Positions 38,208 to 50,498 of a DNA stretch of 64,000 bases are shown piece by piece. The notes under the pieces are model-generated. The model saw nothing but the letters and a program-made list of their open reading frames with translations, was not told the origin of the DNA and did no database searches. The translations under genes were made by a program, and so were the position numbers. The stretch is from NCBI GenBank assembly GCA_004123355.1, contig SCHM01000003.1:5785058-5849057 (forward strand), given 5' to 3'. This DNA is from Amphirosellinia nigrospora (taxonomy: Eukaryota; Ascomycota; Sordariomycetes; Xylariales; Xylariaceae). Each line of letters opens with the position of its first letter. Position 1 is the stretch's first letter.

Positions 38208-38786
38208 ATGGCAGACGTTTTCCTCCGCTACAATGCTTTGCCGACTCTGGGCGAGGCCGACGAGAAATTCATTCATAGGAAGCCGATATTCCATGAATTG
38301 GCCGCCCTTCTAGCCCAATACAACTACACATTTGGCGTTTGCCTTGTCCACGCCCACTGCAAACTTGATAAGGGAGAGATCATGCTAGCAGAGGGAAATG
38401 TATCTCAACCGGTTCAGATTGCCAAATCGGACCTTACTATCCTGAACGCTGGCTCTCTGACGGAGAGCCATATGAGTTTACAGTTCGCCCAACTGATGCC
38501 CCACCGAAGACATTGATGATGCGTTCGACCGAATTGCGAAGGCAGCCAAGCTACAACGTGTACTTGGTCTGTACCATATCGATGGAAGCAAGGATACGGT
38601 ACCACTTCTCGAGTGGACTGAGGACGTAAGAACCTCACTCAAGAGTTGACCCTGGAGGCCAGATTGGCCGAGCCCGTGCAAACAGCCTGGGACTTCGGAC
38701 GGGGTCATCTTGTGATATGGCTTGTGTCATCCTCTGTGATACAAGGACGACTCGGAGCGGAAAGGCGAACGTACACAAGAGTATGA
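38208..38786 (+). CDS. Uncharacterised fungal protein
   Basis: The first frame gives MADVFLRYNALPTLGEADEK, then FHELAALLAQYNYTFGVCLVHAHCKLDKGEIML. After a one-base frame change near 38440 the sequence continues as YYPERWLSDGEPYEF, TVRPTDAPPKT. After another near 38510 it reads DDAFDRIAKAAKL, LYHIDGSKDTVPLLEWTED. The tail beyond about 38640 (ELTLEARLAEPVQTAWDFGRGHL) is less certain, and 38786 is the latest plausible stop. I recognise no catalytic motif. The run of His and Cys (CLVHAHCK) could bind metal, but this is speculative. It lies 120 bases after the kinase-like gene on the same strand. Confidence 0.5.
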
Positions 38787-40011
38787 ACATATATATCATA
38801 ATCTGCTGAGTTGAACTAATTCTGAATTAGGGACCTAGACGCACTCGAAGACTTGATGGTCGGTATTTGATACATATGTATTCGGGTACTGTTAAAGATA
38901 GAGGGAAGTGAGAGGTTGGGGGGAATAGGAGTAAAAGACTGGTCGGGATGATCGAGATCAACAGGGAAGAATCGACCGGTGCTATGTACAGAATGAAAGA
39001 TATTACCCCGTGACTCCTTGAGTAGTACAATCGTTACACTGATTCGCCTATTCTCTTTATTTGTAACGTGCTGAAGATGCTTTCACCTGTGCGCGAGAAC
39101 TTGTACCTTAAAGAAATTAATCCTCAAAAAATTTTTTCATCACAAGCTAAATTGCTGTAGCGAATCGTCCTAGGTTAGACAACTCGGGCAAGGTTCTAAC
39201 GCAGATCATATAGTAGGGACGGCTAAGATCATAGTTGCAACTACTATGGGGGGTTTTTTTAGCAGTTTCGTTGACGTATTCGCGCACGACGTTGCCGATT
39301 CGCCTTTTGAGCTTTTGTCTTCTTCGTGGTAGCAGGGAAACCTTGTTTTTCAATTAAAACGGTAAGGTTGAAGGTCCTACTACTTGCAAACGTCGTAATG
39401 AAGATGTTTGAGATAAGTAGTCTTATGTTCGAGGAGCCGGCCACTAATAGGCCTGCCTGTAACCTCGAGCGGTCACATTAATTGCACGTAAACCTACGCG
39501 AGGGATATACTTAAGTGAGATGTGATTACCCGCCGAATTACTTTTATCGCTCGGTCTCCGAGAGTGATGCAAAGGGGTTTTAGAGTGATGATACTAGCAT
39601 AGGGGAGAGGGTCGCTACGAAGGTACCACTTCTATAACGCAATCCGCTCACCCAATGGCGTGAAGATCTCCCTCGACCCAAACGAGTGATGGCTTTCACG
39701 TGCGCGCCGCAAATCTTGCGTATGCTGGGCGACTTAGAACAATGTTGGAAAAACGCCGGACGTGGCGTACAAGAGGCATCGTTAACACGGAAGAAAAAGA
39801 TATGTTGCTTGTTGAACTTGTTGGCGATTGGCAAAATCATATTGCTACTACAGCTCGGCCATATACGCCTGGCGTCGAAGACTAACAACTGGTGGACAGC
39901 GTCCTACTGGTCACGATAAGCATATGTACTTCACAAGCTTGAAAATTTTCTATTTCCCAGAATTATATAACAGAAGCCTGGAGTTGGTCTCTCCGCGATT
40001 AAATAAGGTAT
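38787..40011. other. Intergenic
   Basis: No gene is supported. Frames near 39.69 to 39.92 kb overlap each other on the plus strand; one includes TEEKDMLLVELVGDWQNH, which has a protein-like look but no start or partner exon I can defend. Confidence 0.4.
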
Positions 40012-40654
40012 TTATCCACAAGCGCTCTTGCATTCTTGCAAGGTCGACTGAATCAAAGCCGGAGTACTCTCATTTTTCAGCTTATATTCACAACGTCCGC
40101 CGTCAACGCACTGGCCCTCCAAATTCGTGCTCGCCCTGAAGCTCGTGCCACCAGTCATAAGCTTGTACCCATTCGTGGCGTAGATGGTAGCATTGTAGGA
40201 TAGCGAGAAGGAGAGACTGAGGTAGTAGTCTCCGGGGCCGAGAGGTCCGTGTGGAGCTCGTTGAGCGTGATGATCCATTGCGCGTTGGAGTAGTCGTCGG
40301 CCTGGGCGTCCGAGAGGCAGCTGTTGCTGCTGTAGCCGTAGGGGGTCAGCGAATCCGCCTTCCAGTGCAGCTCGCACTGCGCCAGGCTCGTCTCGAACTG
40401 CACATAACCCCCACCGGACGCGTGCGGTGCCGGGACTGCGGGAACCGAACTTGGGTTCGATATCGTCAGCAGCAGCGTGCTGGCATTCGTGCCGTACGGG
40501 CTATCGTGAGGGTGTGACGTGGAGAGTGAGCTGATCTCCCATGCCTTCAACGGATACCATGGTGGGAGAGGTGGAGAGGTAGATCGGCTGCGGATGCTGA
40601 GATGGCTCGTAATGAAGCGACGGCGAGCGCCACGCCAAATGAGATGAGTGTCAT
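40012..40654 (-). CDS. Small secreted cysteine-containing protein
   Basis: The start at 40654 encodes a good secretion signal (MTLISFGVALAVASLRAISA, then SAA as a cleavage site). The mature part of about 185 residues reads in three overlapping frames joined by one-base shifts near 40560 and 40230. It contains SPYGTNASTLLLTISN, GGGYVQFETSLAQCELHWKA, SSNSCLSDAQADD, GDYYLSLSFSLSYNA and LEGQCVDGGRCEYKLKNE, ending QECKSACG. Six cysteines are visible in the mature region, enough for three disulphides. I recognise no enzyme motif. Size, signal peptide and cysteine content match fungal small secreted proteins, some of which act at the host or cell-wall surface; any such role is inferred. Confidence 0.55.
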
Positions 40655-42635
40655 TTTTCTTCTTGGGGAAGGATTATGTAAGTGCTATGCGAGATGGTGG
40701 TAGATGTGGCGATAGGCAGGTTATTTAGGCGGTAGAATGGTGAAGTTACACCCCCTTGATTTCCGGTAATATCTTCGGTGGCTTTATATGAAAATTGTCA
40801 GGTAAAACCATGACACATCTTTCCCCTTTCAAAAGGCAGCCGGTTAAGCTACGATGCGAATGTGAGCTTCGTATTTTCGTCCAAGCCATCCCCGTTGTAG
40901 GATTTCGGCTATTGCTGCATATTAATATTGAACATCTAGACCTCTGAGTCGGTGGTTGTGCTTCAGGCCCGGAGTCGAGCACGAAATTCTGAACAAATGG
41001 GAGGGACTCATGTGGAGCTGCAGCGTTGCACGTCGCCGTTACATCACGGCAAAAAAAAGCCACGATGCATACGAATGCACAGCTACTCCTGCGCCCAGGC
41101 GATGCAATCGCAACATACGACGTAGGTAAGGCGGGCTGGCCTCACCCGACTACATGCGCGCTCCTCTTTTCTTATAGCTCCCTACTCGCATTTTCCATCC
41201 CAAATTTCCACTCATGTTCTTGGATATACAACGTTACCCGCGCAAGGATACTTGACTGGAGCGTTTGCTTTCTGCAATTTTCGGGATGAGCCCTTTTGCT
41301 GGCTGGGCGACCGGGTCCTTTCGCCGTGGGCACCGTGTGTTAGGCCACGACGCTCTACCCGGAGCAATTCTGCAGTTTTCCGATCAGTACTCACACAGAT
41401 CGGCATGACATAGCACTACAACCAGATATTCGGTGACTGAGCTGCAGGCTTTCTGGGGCGATATTGTAACCCAAGCGGCAGCTGGAGCCGTGAATACGAC
41501 GTGGTCGTTTGCCAGCCAATTCATGACAATTGCTAATTCAGTGGGATCGAACGGGAAAGACTGTGAAAAGATGTGGAATGATTATGTAGATTTATGCAGA
41601 GATTAAAAGATGAGCTTGAGTACTACTGAGTCCTCTTGGAGATAATGCCCTGTCTGCCCCCTGTCAGGTACAGGGAATTAGCTGGTGCCGCTAGATGGAT
41701 AGGTCTTAGTCCTGTGAGGCGTACCTTAGGGAACTTCAACTGCTTCAATGTTCTGCAACAACGCCTAACCGCCATCTCGCAGACTTCAAGTTTCCGTAAA
41801 TCGATCCTCAGCTTTCAAAGTCCAGGCCAATACCAAGGTCTTGGCAGTCTTGTTCCTGCAGCGAGCTAGACTTTACACTTTGTTAGCATCGAGGACAGCA
41901 TTCGGGCCGAGGGATTCTAGCAGCACCAATACTTACGTTTCCCTCTACCGTTAACAGACTCGATTACGTCCTAGATGATTAATTTATTTCATGAACTAGT
42001 CCCCGCATTCCGGTAAAGCAGACATATGGAAGATATGGATTGATGTATACGATGACAAAAGTGCATCATCTTGATAGAATGACTGGCCAGGCAGGAGCCA
42101 CATAATTATTAGGGTATAGGGTAAAAACCCATTGTGCGATACCCGTGGACACCAACTCACCATCATATACCTAGGTATAAAGTAATCAATGATGTTTGAG
42201 GTCCCGTCCCCAGTTTCGGAGAGGTAAAGCGAATCACCGACCCCGCGGGTCACTTCAGCTCATCATCGGTCCTGGTACGGCGTCACGCATATCCTTCACT
42301 TATGCACAAATACGATTCGCCATCGGAAATCCGAAAGGCATATGTAGCCTTGATTTGATTGGCCGGAATCAGAGGGAAAGGAAGACGACTTTTAACTTTT
42401 ACTAGGGTTGTTATGTTGCTTACTTCAGACCCATACATTCTAGAAGAGTATCTCGCCGACGAGTTCCATCTGGAGAGATGGGGTTCATACCACACGAGGA
42501 GTAATAGCAAAAGATATACACAGTTCATGGTTTTGGATTCAAGCTGTTATGCTGAACAGTCTATAGTCAAGACAATGCTCCTCTCGCCATCGCCATCGAA
42601 GGAAATACCTTATTTCAATCATTTCGCCATACGTT
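40655..42635. other. Intergenic 2 kb
   Basis: No supported gene. Frames at 41026 to 41289 and 41636 to 41869 are short and unrecognisable. A TACCTAGGTA palindrome lies near 42168. Confidence 0.45.
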
Positions 42636-44067
42636 TTACAACTTGCCAGCGGCGTGGAAGTCCTCAAGTGCCTCCACAACGCGAGCTTTCATAGTCTGTT
42701 CGCCGGCACGAACCCACACGGGGGTCATACTTCTTCTTGTTAGGCTTTCCGGGGCCTTCGGGGTTGCCAACTTGGGTTTTTAGGTATTCAATGTTGTTCA
42801 CAATGAAATCACGGTGCCCGGTTAGGTAGGCCCACTGTAGGTCAGTGTCGAGGTTAACCTTGACGACACCATACGAGATGGCCGTGTTGAATTCCTCCTT
42901 GCTCGAGCCTGAACCGCCGTGGAAGACGAAAAAGACGGGCTTGGTGTCCTTGGCCTGGCCTATCTTCTCCGCAACGAATTCTTGGTGCTTGCCAAGAATA
43001 TCGGGCCGGAGCTTAACGTTGCCTGGCTGATAGACACCGTGGACATTGCCGAAGCCTGCAGCAATGCTGAACATCTTGGAAATCGAACTCAATTTCTCGT
43101 AAATGGACCAGATATCCTCGGGTTGGGTGTAAAGAGAGTTGTTGTCGACTTCCTCGTTGTTCACACCATCTTCTTCACCACCAGTAATACCGACCTCCAT
43201 TTCTAACCAAAGGTTGACAGCGGCGGACCTTTTCAGGTACTTGGCGGTGGTATCAAGGTTGGATTGTAGGTCCTCCTCTGATCTGAATTGATAATTGTTA
43301 GCTATTGTTTGCTCCAAGAAGGCCCTCAATTACTTCTTGGGATGGATAAGACGCATAGATATACAGCCACCCCCGGACTGTGGCTCCCGTCATATCTGGA
43401 AAAATAAACTGCAACAAGCGTCAGACTTACAGATCAATCATGTGGCTGCTGAAAAGAGGAGTTCCATGCTCCTTAAAGAAAGCCTCTAGGTTATATTAGC
43501 TGCTACTGTCCAAGTTCGGTAATTCGTATGATTATTAGCACTAACCATCGGCATCGAGCATGCCATCTAGCCAGGGAAGCAATTTCTTGGCACAGTGATC
43601 GGTGTGTAGAATTACAGGTACTCCGTATAGAGGCGCGACAGAGCGGATGAAGTGGGCAGCAGCTAGAGGTCGAGGTTTTTTATGTCAGCTAATGAACGAT
43701 ATGAGAATACAAAGGAGAGTTTGATTAATTACCAATGGCGCCACCAATTGAAGCTTCTTGGTTGGTGTTGGAAATTCCCTTGCCGGCGAAGAAAGCAGCG
43801 CCACCGTTTGACGTCTGGAGTATAATGGGTGACTTGGAATCGCGGGCAGCCTCCAGAGTAGCGACGACGGTGGAAGATGAGGTGACGTTGACGGCGGGGA
43901 GGGCGAAGCCATTCTCCTTGGCATAGCTAAGGAGCTAATGATAGAGTATGGTATCAGCAGTGCTCCATACTTTGCAAGATGAGTATCGAGGGCCAGAAAA
44001 ATAAGCTACAAACCTTGTAGACGTCCTCGCCGTAGATGACGCCGGGCTTCAATCCGAGCTTGTCCAT
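42636..44067 (-). CDS. fba1: Fructose-bisphosphate aldolase, class II
   Basis: Five exons assemble cleanly from MDKLGLKPGVIYGEDVYK at 44067, with introns at 43935-44013, 43673-43732, 43496-43555 and 43283-43430 (the last unusually long, 148 bases). Class II zinc aldolase landmarks are all present: TSNGGAAFFAGKG, HTDHCAKKLLPW (catalytic Asp and zinc His), EMEVGITGGEEDGVNN, VFFVFHGGSGSS and YGVVKVNLDTDLQWAY (phosphate site). The enzyme splits fructose-1,6-bisphosphate in cytosolic glycolysis and gluconeogenesis, and is normally essential in fungi. One frame change near 42714 falls in the last conserved block. Beyond it the expected ending (AGEQTMKARVVEALEDFH, then AAGKL) runs to a stop at 42636, giving about 360 residues, the normal length. 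A break in such a gene argues for a base-calling error. Confidence 0.92.
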
Positions 44068-45873
44068 GATGTGATGTGCAGAGGTGAAAGGGGTAATGAA
44101 GGAATATGAGTACAGCTTCTACTGTACGTTAGTAAGGAGTAGTTAGGAACGTCTTCTAGCAGTAACACTGAGGAGACGGCAAGGAGGAAATTATGTTGAT
44201 GAGGTATTAAGAGGGAGGGGTTTGCGACGGAAGATGTGAGAGGAAAGAAATATAGGTCAACGTGGACGAAGTTAGCTTGGACTGGTACGTATTTTAAGGA
44301 CTAGATACTATAATAGGCGTTGCATGGGTACCTAGAAAGGGACAGAACAGTGAGAAATTACCTTTGGTTAGGGAAATTTAGGTATACTAACAAGCATTAT
44401 CGCGACACCTTTATCAGCACACAGCGTCAGGTCAAGTCGTCCGAGGAGGGGGAGGGGCAATCAAACAAGGGGAGCATTGGTACGTATGGCTGCATATGGT
44501 GGGCTACCGGTGGGCTACTAGTCGTTCGAGACTACTACATGGTAGCGTGCCAAGGGGCCCGTCAGCCCCTCCATGCAACAGGTACATACCGTGCCTGCAA
44601 AATTAGGTGACAGCAGGTGTACTGAGGGGTTATTATGTCGCATGGCGAGTATTGGTATAATTCGTCAGAGCCCCGCTCCAACTTAACGGGTTTCCATAGC
44701 CAGTGCGGGATCGCCATCTTACCTACTGGCAGGTGGCCCGGGACCACGGAACTCACCGGCCAATTTCTTGTAGGCGTACGTTGCCCCGGGTATTTCTCAG
44801 CTTCAGTTGTTTCTAGCAAGTTAAGTAGAATCTCGATCCTCCAGTCCGTTCCGAAATATTCCACGCCTTCCCGTACTCCAATTTCCGTCTACCGAGCGAT
44901 ACCTGATGACGATGAATTCTCGGCTCTCATTCAGCGAGATACAACCTCGTCAATTGAGACATTGCACTATGGGTTGGATATCACAAACTCTCTTCCCAAT
45001 GGTTGACATGAAAATTCAGATACAAGGGGCTGAGTCAGGTTGCACGCTAATTGCCTGCCTTCGGATTACCTCATGTCTGAGAGATTTTAGGAGTTCATAA
45101 ATCCCTCTATTTAAGTAAAGTCTCAGGGGCATACAGTAACGAGCACATCCCACGGTTATCGTCGCTATTGCTGTCGCTATTTCATCACACTCTAGACCAA
45201 TCAACTGTAGATCACGGACAAGGCCGCCGGTTCTCTTTCCTTTTTTCCCACATAGAAAAGTACTGCCGAGGATCCGTCGCGGCTTGCATCCGGAGTCTTC
45301 CGAGCATTCACGATCTCGGCTAGAAAACTTGGGGAGACCTTATTTATCACCTTCGAGGTTATTCCCCAAGGGATTTGATTGAATTTTATGTAAATAAGGC
45401 CTCACAGATCCTATGATCACAAGGATTATCGCTTGTACGGGTTTCATCCAATTGCATGGAGTTTATCTAATGAGTCGGATCACAAAGCCGGGAATTTTTT
45501 GGGCGGTGGAGGTTTATAGCTTCTCCGTATCATAAACTTGGCGAGGCCTTCTAATGGATCATCTGATACTCTACCCGCCAATCTTTCAGTGATGCCATAT
45601 TTATAAGTTTTGGTATCAAGTAAAAATCGACATAAATCCCAAGACAAATAAGGAGAGATGTAAGGAGCTAGACTGAGCCCAGATGAAGATGCGTTCAACC
45701 TTTCCTTGGAAAAGGCTGAAATGCCTCTCTTTAGCGATTTGGTTCGGATAAATTGTGGTACAAATAAAAAGAAATTTGACGCAGCATAACTAGCTTCTTC
45801 TGATGCGATACTTTTTGCTGGCCTTTATTGTCTAGGTTAGCCCCTGCAACCTCCATTTGCCACAATTCCCGCC
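44068..45873. other. Intergenic, divergent promoters
   Basis: No gene supported. The left end is the aldolase promoter, with a pyrimidine-rich minus-strand leader, and the right end leads to the PARG-like gene. Overlapping frames at 44.6 to 45.1 kb are unrecognisable. Confidence 0.45.
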
Positions 45874-47272
45874 ATGACCGCTACCGACGCTACATGCTAC
45901 TTACTCCCTGCGCTTCATCTTTCAGGTGCTTCGATCGATTCAGCATCCTAGATGATCCAAGAGAGCTCGAGGATGTGGACGGCGATGTGCCTTTTTGGCC
46001 TCTCTTCACCACGCTGCTCGGCAGCTCCGTGGAGACACCCACTCAGCTGGCCGAACTCCTAGAGACCATTGCAATCACTCTCCGCGGCAGTCCTGGGCTA
46101 GCAAGGGACTATCGACTACTCAAATCTTTCATCAGCGACTTGAAGCCCTCGTTCTTCGACGAGTATTGGCCGGTCATTGTTAAGCTTGCCCTCGAGCTTC
46201 CGCAACATTTTCCTGGCGGCAGCCTAAAGGTGCTCGGCGCCGAAGGTTCGCACTCTTGTCTGAAACTCAATAGAGAACAGACAGCTTGCCTCGTGGCTCA
46301 TCAGTTTCTTTGTACTCTACGTGCACCTCACTGGAGGGAAGATTACTTCGCCTTGGGCATCTGGTACGCCTCGGGACAGCGTCATGAGCAAGCATGTAGA
46401 ATTTATCTAAGCTGCTTGTTCGCCTACTTGGACGTCTTTCGTCATGCCCCTGAAATACCTCTAGAAGATTATGGTATTACCTATACACTGGTAACCGCTG
46501 AGACAGGCTTCGAGGCAATAGGATCGTCACTAGTACCTCTTAGCCCGATTGAAATTATGGTTGTAGACAGCTACCAAACATGTCCTACAGTGTTGGGATT
46601 GCCGTCCGGTGCGGCCGTAATCGCTGCAAACCGTTCCGTAGGTTTCGGGCAGTCCGCAACCCAAGAAGAGATCCACGTCGGAAGTTCACCAGAGGTTTGG
46701 CCAGCTGTCCTAGTTACCCCGCCACTAGAAAAAAACCAGGTCCTCGTGGTAAGGGGCGCGGAGGCCGTGCTGAACATCATCGGACAGGGACGGAATATTA
46801 AATCTCAAGCCCAAGAGGAAGCAGGACGTGTGGATTGGCGACAACGCACGATGCTGTTCATGGATGCTTTGGAACTTGACCTCGAGAGTGACGAGGACGG
46901 CCTACCAGACCTCGCACCTGATAATATTACTAGAGACTTGAATAAGGCTGCGATTGCGTTCGCTTCGGGTTCATACGAAGTTGTTTACAGTCCGCTCTGG
47001 GGGTGCGGTGCCTTCGGAGGGGATCCTTTTGTCAAAGTCTTACTGCTATGGTGCGCTGCCTCAGTTTCCCAGACTCCGCTGAAGATTGTTTGCGATCGGG
47101 AGTCGCAAGGGTTGCCTTCAATTTAAGCAGTCTCATAAAAGAGGCTATGGAACAACTGGAGACGGCGCAGGGTATCATTAAGCTACTTCAGTCTATCCCT
47201 CGGAAGACAGCGAGACTAGCGACCTTTGACTACATGGCGGAGCAACTATCATTGTTAGCTAGGGATTCATAA
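45874..47272 (+). CDS. Poly(ADP-ribose) glycohydrolase (PARG) homologue
   Basis: The protein of about 465 residues has PARG-family landmarks: PFWPLFTTLLGSSVETP near the start, LKLNREQTACLVAHQFLCTL in the accessory helical region, FGQSATQEEIHVG holding the catalytic QEE, VLVVRGAEAVLNIIGQGRN, and SPLWGCGAFGGDPFVKVLLLWCAAS, which matches the strongly conserved GCGAFGGD block. The glycine loop before QEE, normally GGGxLGxGxxQEE, is altered here (VGFGQSATQEE). The family hydrolyses ADP-ribose polymers in the nucleus or cytoplasm. The ATG at 45874 gives MTATDATCYLLP and joins the main frame after a one-base shift near 45925. A further shift near 47095 leads to the C-terminal helix (LSSLIKEAMEQLETAQGIIK) and the stop at 47272. 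No intron is needed. It converges with the siderophore monooxygenase gene. Confidence 0.8.
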
Positions 47273-47780
47273 AGTCACGCGTCTGATTGCCGATTGAAAG
47301 TTGCGAATGCCCCTCATTTATTCCATGTCAATATAGGGGCGTTTTGCACTGCCACCAAGTAGTCAAAAAATAAGAGGTAGTGGTGATTATCTGTGAAGAA
47401 ACTACCATTAAGACAGAAGACTAGTTCTAACTATTTGGTGAAGAGTAAGGTACGATCTGTTCCATAGGTCCTTCAAAACTGTAGTACAAGTTACACTACT
47501 GAGGTCGGTATTAACTAGCTCAGCCTTCATCTGTCCGAGAATATGTTCACCTAGTGTCAAAGGATATCCCTCTCATCATCGTTCATCGATATAGTGTATA
47601 CATAATAGAGATATGAGTAGAATTATGAGTCTCCTGAGCTTATTTATGCACAGTGTGGAAGAACCACTGACTTCAAGAATGAGGCCTGAAACGATGTCCC
47701 GAATATTCATGAGCCGTTTTTTTCTACACACCCTACCCAACATTCAACGTCTACCGTAATGCAAATCTCGCTTTCTTTTT
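47273..47780. other. Intergenic, convergent 3' ends
   Basis: About 0.5 kb between two converging genes, AT-rich, presumably holding both 3' UTRs. No gene seen. Confidence 0.5.
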
Positions 47781-49434
47781 TTATAGTTTAGCCCTGAGGC
47801 TACCCGTAATTCCCCTTCTACCCACAGGCGTCGCTCGTTTCTCCTCAGGGTCGCCGAATACCGAATCTACAATTTCTTGCGATCGAACAGCAAGGATGGA
47901 CAACAATGTATCACTCAGCTAGAGTTTTCGTTAGACTCAATCATATCGAGATGAGGGTAATATGTTCTAACTTACCCCATGCGTTCCCTCGCAGCACCCT
48001 TGGAGCCAGATACCAGAACCAGGCGAAACCTTTCCGGGGGCAAATGGATGCTGTAGTCGCGATTGATGTTGACAGGCGGCCACCAATTCTGGCGTCATAG
48101 TTTTGCCTCCCTCTGACGTGTCAACGTTCTTCAACGCAGGGCCCTCGGGAAGAAGATCAACAACATTCTCCATCATAGTCAGGTGAGCCTGTCGTTGGTA
48201 GCCCGTGGCGGCGATGACAAGGTCGCACTCCAAGGTTTCATCTGCGTCCGACTTTTCGTCGACGACTTCTTGCCCGTTTTGAATGAGAGGTCGCACTACC
48301 AGCTTGATTTTATCAGCCTGGGCTTCAACCCCCGCGATGGTGCTTGCTCCTAGAATACGGTGAGGCCATTTCCTGCTGTCGCTGCCTAGCTCCCGCTGCT
48401 GGTCGTACATTCGCTCATATAAGTGTTCAATCAACTCTAGTCGGACAACGCCGTAATTCGTGCTACGAGCATCGCCTAGCAACGATCGGCGGAGCTCATT
48501 AGACCTCGAAAATAGTTCGTCGACATAGGAGGGGTTGAATATTGAATTTACGCTGACATGTTAGTACTGTGTTTCGTTTCCAATACAGGTAGGGGAGACA
48601 TGTTGGTAAGTTTGTACTCCCATGGAGAGTCATCACTAGGTTTAAGAAATTCGGAACGCATTACTAGCGCAGTTTTCGAATTTGGATACAGATTTTGAAT
48701 GTTGTTGAATATTCTGCGGCACTCTGTCGGCACCCGACAGCCACGCGGTATGGGCGTCTCTCTGGTTTAATATCTGGGGAACTAGGTGCGCATACTGAGA
48801 GGAGTGGATGACTTAGGATGGTTTGGAGGTAAGTATTTAGGAATCGATGGCTGCCCGCCGATGGCAAATATTACGTTTTGCCTGGTGTGTTGCTAACGGC
48901 CCTGTAATGACATTTTTGGAGGTGACTGTGAAGATCGAAACAGGCTCGTGGCCGTCTGCTGAGGTGAAACCGAGATAACTCATTGCCATATTGTACAACG
49001 TCATTAAATGAGCTGGCGCACCAGCGGAGATAATCCTCGTACTCTACACGCGCGGGGAGGAACGTGCTCAGGTTGGTGAACTCAACCAGTCTGTCATTTT
49101 GGTGTAGGTAATTCAGAAGGTAAATTTGGAAGTTGGATCTCTCAAAGATGCCATATCCTTGATGAAGGATATCTGCATCTTTAGCTCCGGTAGGAGATGC
49201 GGCATGCCATGCGAACTGTTGCTGCTTCTCTAAGAAGAGAACCTTCGGTGACGTTGAGGAATCAGCCTTTGGTAGTTTTCCTGCCTCGACTGAATCGTGA
49301 AGAGCAACGGCAATAGCAAGACTAGCGGGGCCAAAGCCAACACATATGAGGTCGTGGAGCTCGCTGGAAGGGTAGGCTTTAAGTGAGACACATTTCTCGT
49401 CGTGTGCTGTTCGCCGCAAGCTTTTTCACTCCAT
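47781..49434 (-). CDS. sidA: L-ornithine N5-monooxygenase (SidA-like)
   Basis: Flavin N-hydroxylase motifs run in order: [20 protein letters not shown] (FAD), [19 protein letters not shown] and [23 protein letters not shown] (ornithine side), [11 protein letters not shown] (NADPH site, with breaks around it; GGGQSAAE is expected), [28 protein letters not shown] in the NADPH domain, and [13 protein letters not shown] (ATGY motif). The last exon, after a 57-base intron at 47919 to 47975, encodes [21 protein letters not shown], the usual family ending, and stops at 47781. The enzyme makes N5-hydroxyornithine, the first committed step of hydroxamate siderophores. Several one-base shifts interrupt it. 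The start is uncertain: the ATG at 49434 meets a TGA two codons later, so an error there or a later start is possible. It is arranged divergently with the NRPS, and GATA-type iron sites lie between them. Confidence 0.88.
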
Positions 49435-50489
49435 TAGGAGTTGGATAGCCTCGCTCGCTAGTCCGCGACAGCATGGGGATCATCGTCTATGAGACTATGG
49501 GGTACCATGATAACTAACGCTAACACTGTGATGTTTTGTTCTGTTGCTTATGTTGAAGCCGTGAACTGTCGTGCCAATGGTGTTTATAGAGTACCAGTTA
49601 AAAGAAAAAAGATATCTATATCAAGACGATCGTGAGTGTTATGGTGACGTTAAGGTGACGACGAGAAGTTGCGAGGTTCGATAACCAGCTCAGACTTTAG
49701 TGATATGTGACACGGCAGTCACGAGAGAAAGGCAAGCGATGTTACCAAGCTGGTATGTAGGAAACTGAGAGTGGAAGATTTGCCGACTTCAATTTGCGGT
49801 CGGTGACGGTCAGTCTTACCCAAAAGCGCTTGGGAGACCGAACGCCATTTCCGTTACTACTACGTGTGCACCTCAGTCCGTGACACAGCTTAGTACCCGC
49901 AGGAGGCTTCGGGGGCCAGGCTTGGGCGCAACGACGGTAGCGAGCGGGGAATGAGTTGCTTTGCTTTATTACTTAACTATGGCATGCATCGTGGACCTCG
50001 TTCTAGCGCTGAATGCCATCGCAGAACGGGAAAGGGTCGAGAGCAATAAGGTTAGCTGGAAGGGTGCATCACATACAGGCGACGCTCGAAGTAGCGGGAT
50101 GGGTCCTGTCGACGACTTAGAAGTGTAAGTCTATCCCCCATGGCAACTAGCCTCCTGCAGTAGGCAGGTAACCTACCCACTCAACGAGCTCTGTGGTATA
50201 TTACCGGTGGGGAGCGGGACTCGCAATATATAACAGTTTTCCTTGAACTTGGTTTTAAGGAGGTGTGTGATTATTGCCAATAAGTATTCTCGGAGCTGAA
50301 TATGTGTTACGAGTGGATTTTGATATCTTCGTCATCAATTATTTATCAAATAGAAACAAGCTAGGAAGGGTACATGAGCACTCTGTGAATTGACGGCGGT
50401 CGAAAAAAATTATCTGTTCATTGAGACGATTATATTATGATGCAGACGGGAGGGTCAAGGGCTGGTGGCGACATCGGCATTATCATCGG

Positions 50490-50498
50490 ATCTGATAA
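50490..50498 (+). promoter_or_regulatory. ATCTGATAA, SreA-type iron GATA site
   Basis: An exact match to ATCWGATAA, the extended GATA site bound by the fungal iron repressors SreA/SRE/Urbs1. It lies about 1.06 kb upstream of the ornithine monooxygenase start. Confidence 0.6.
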
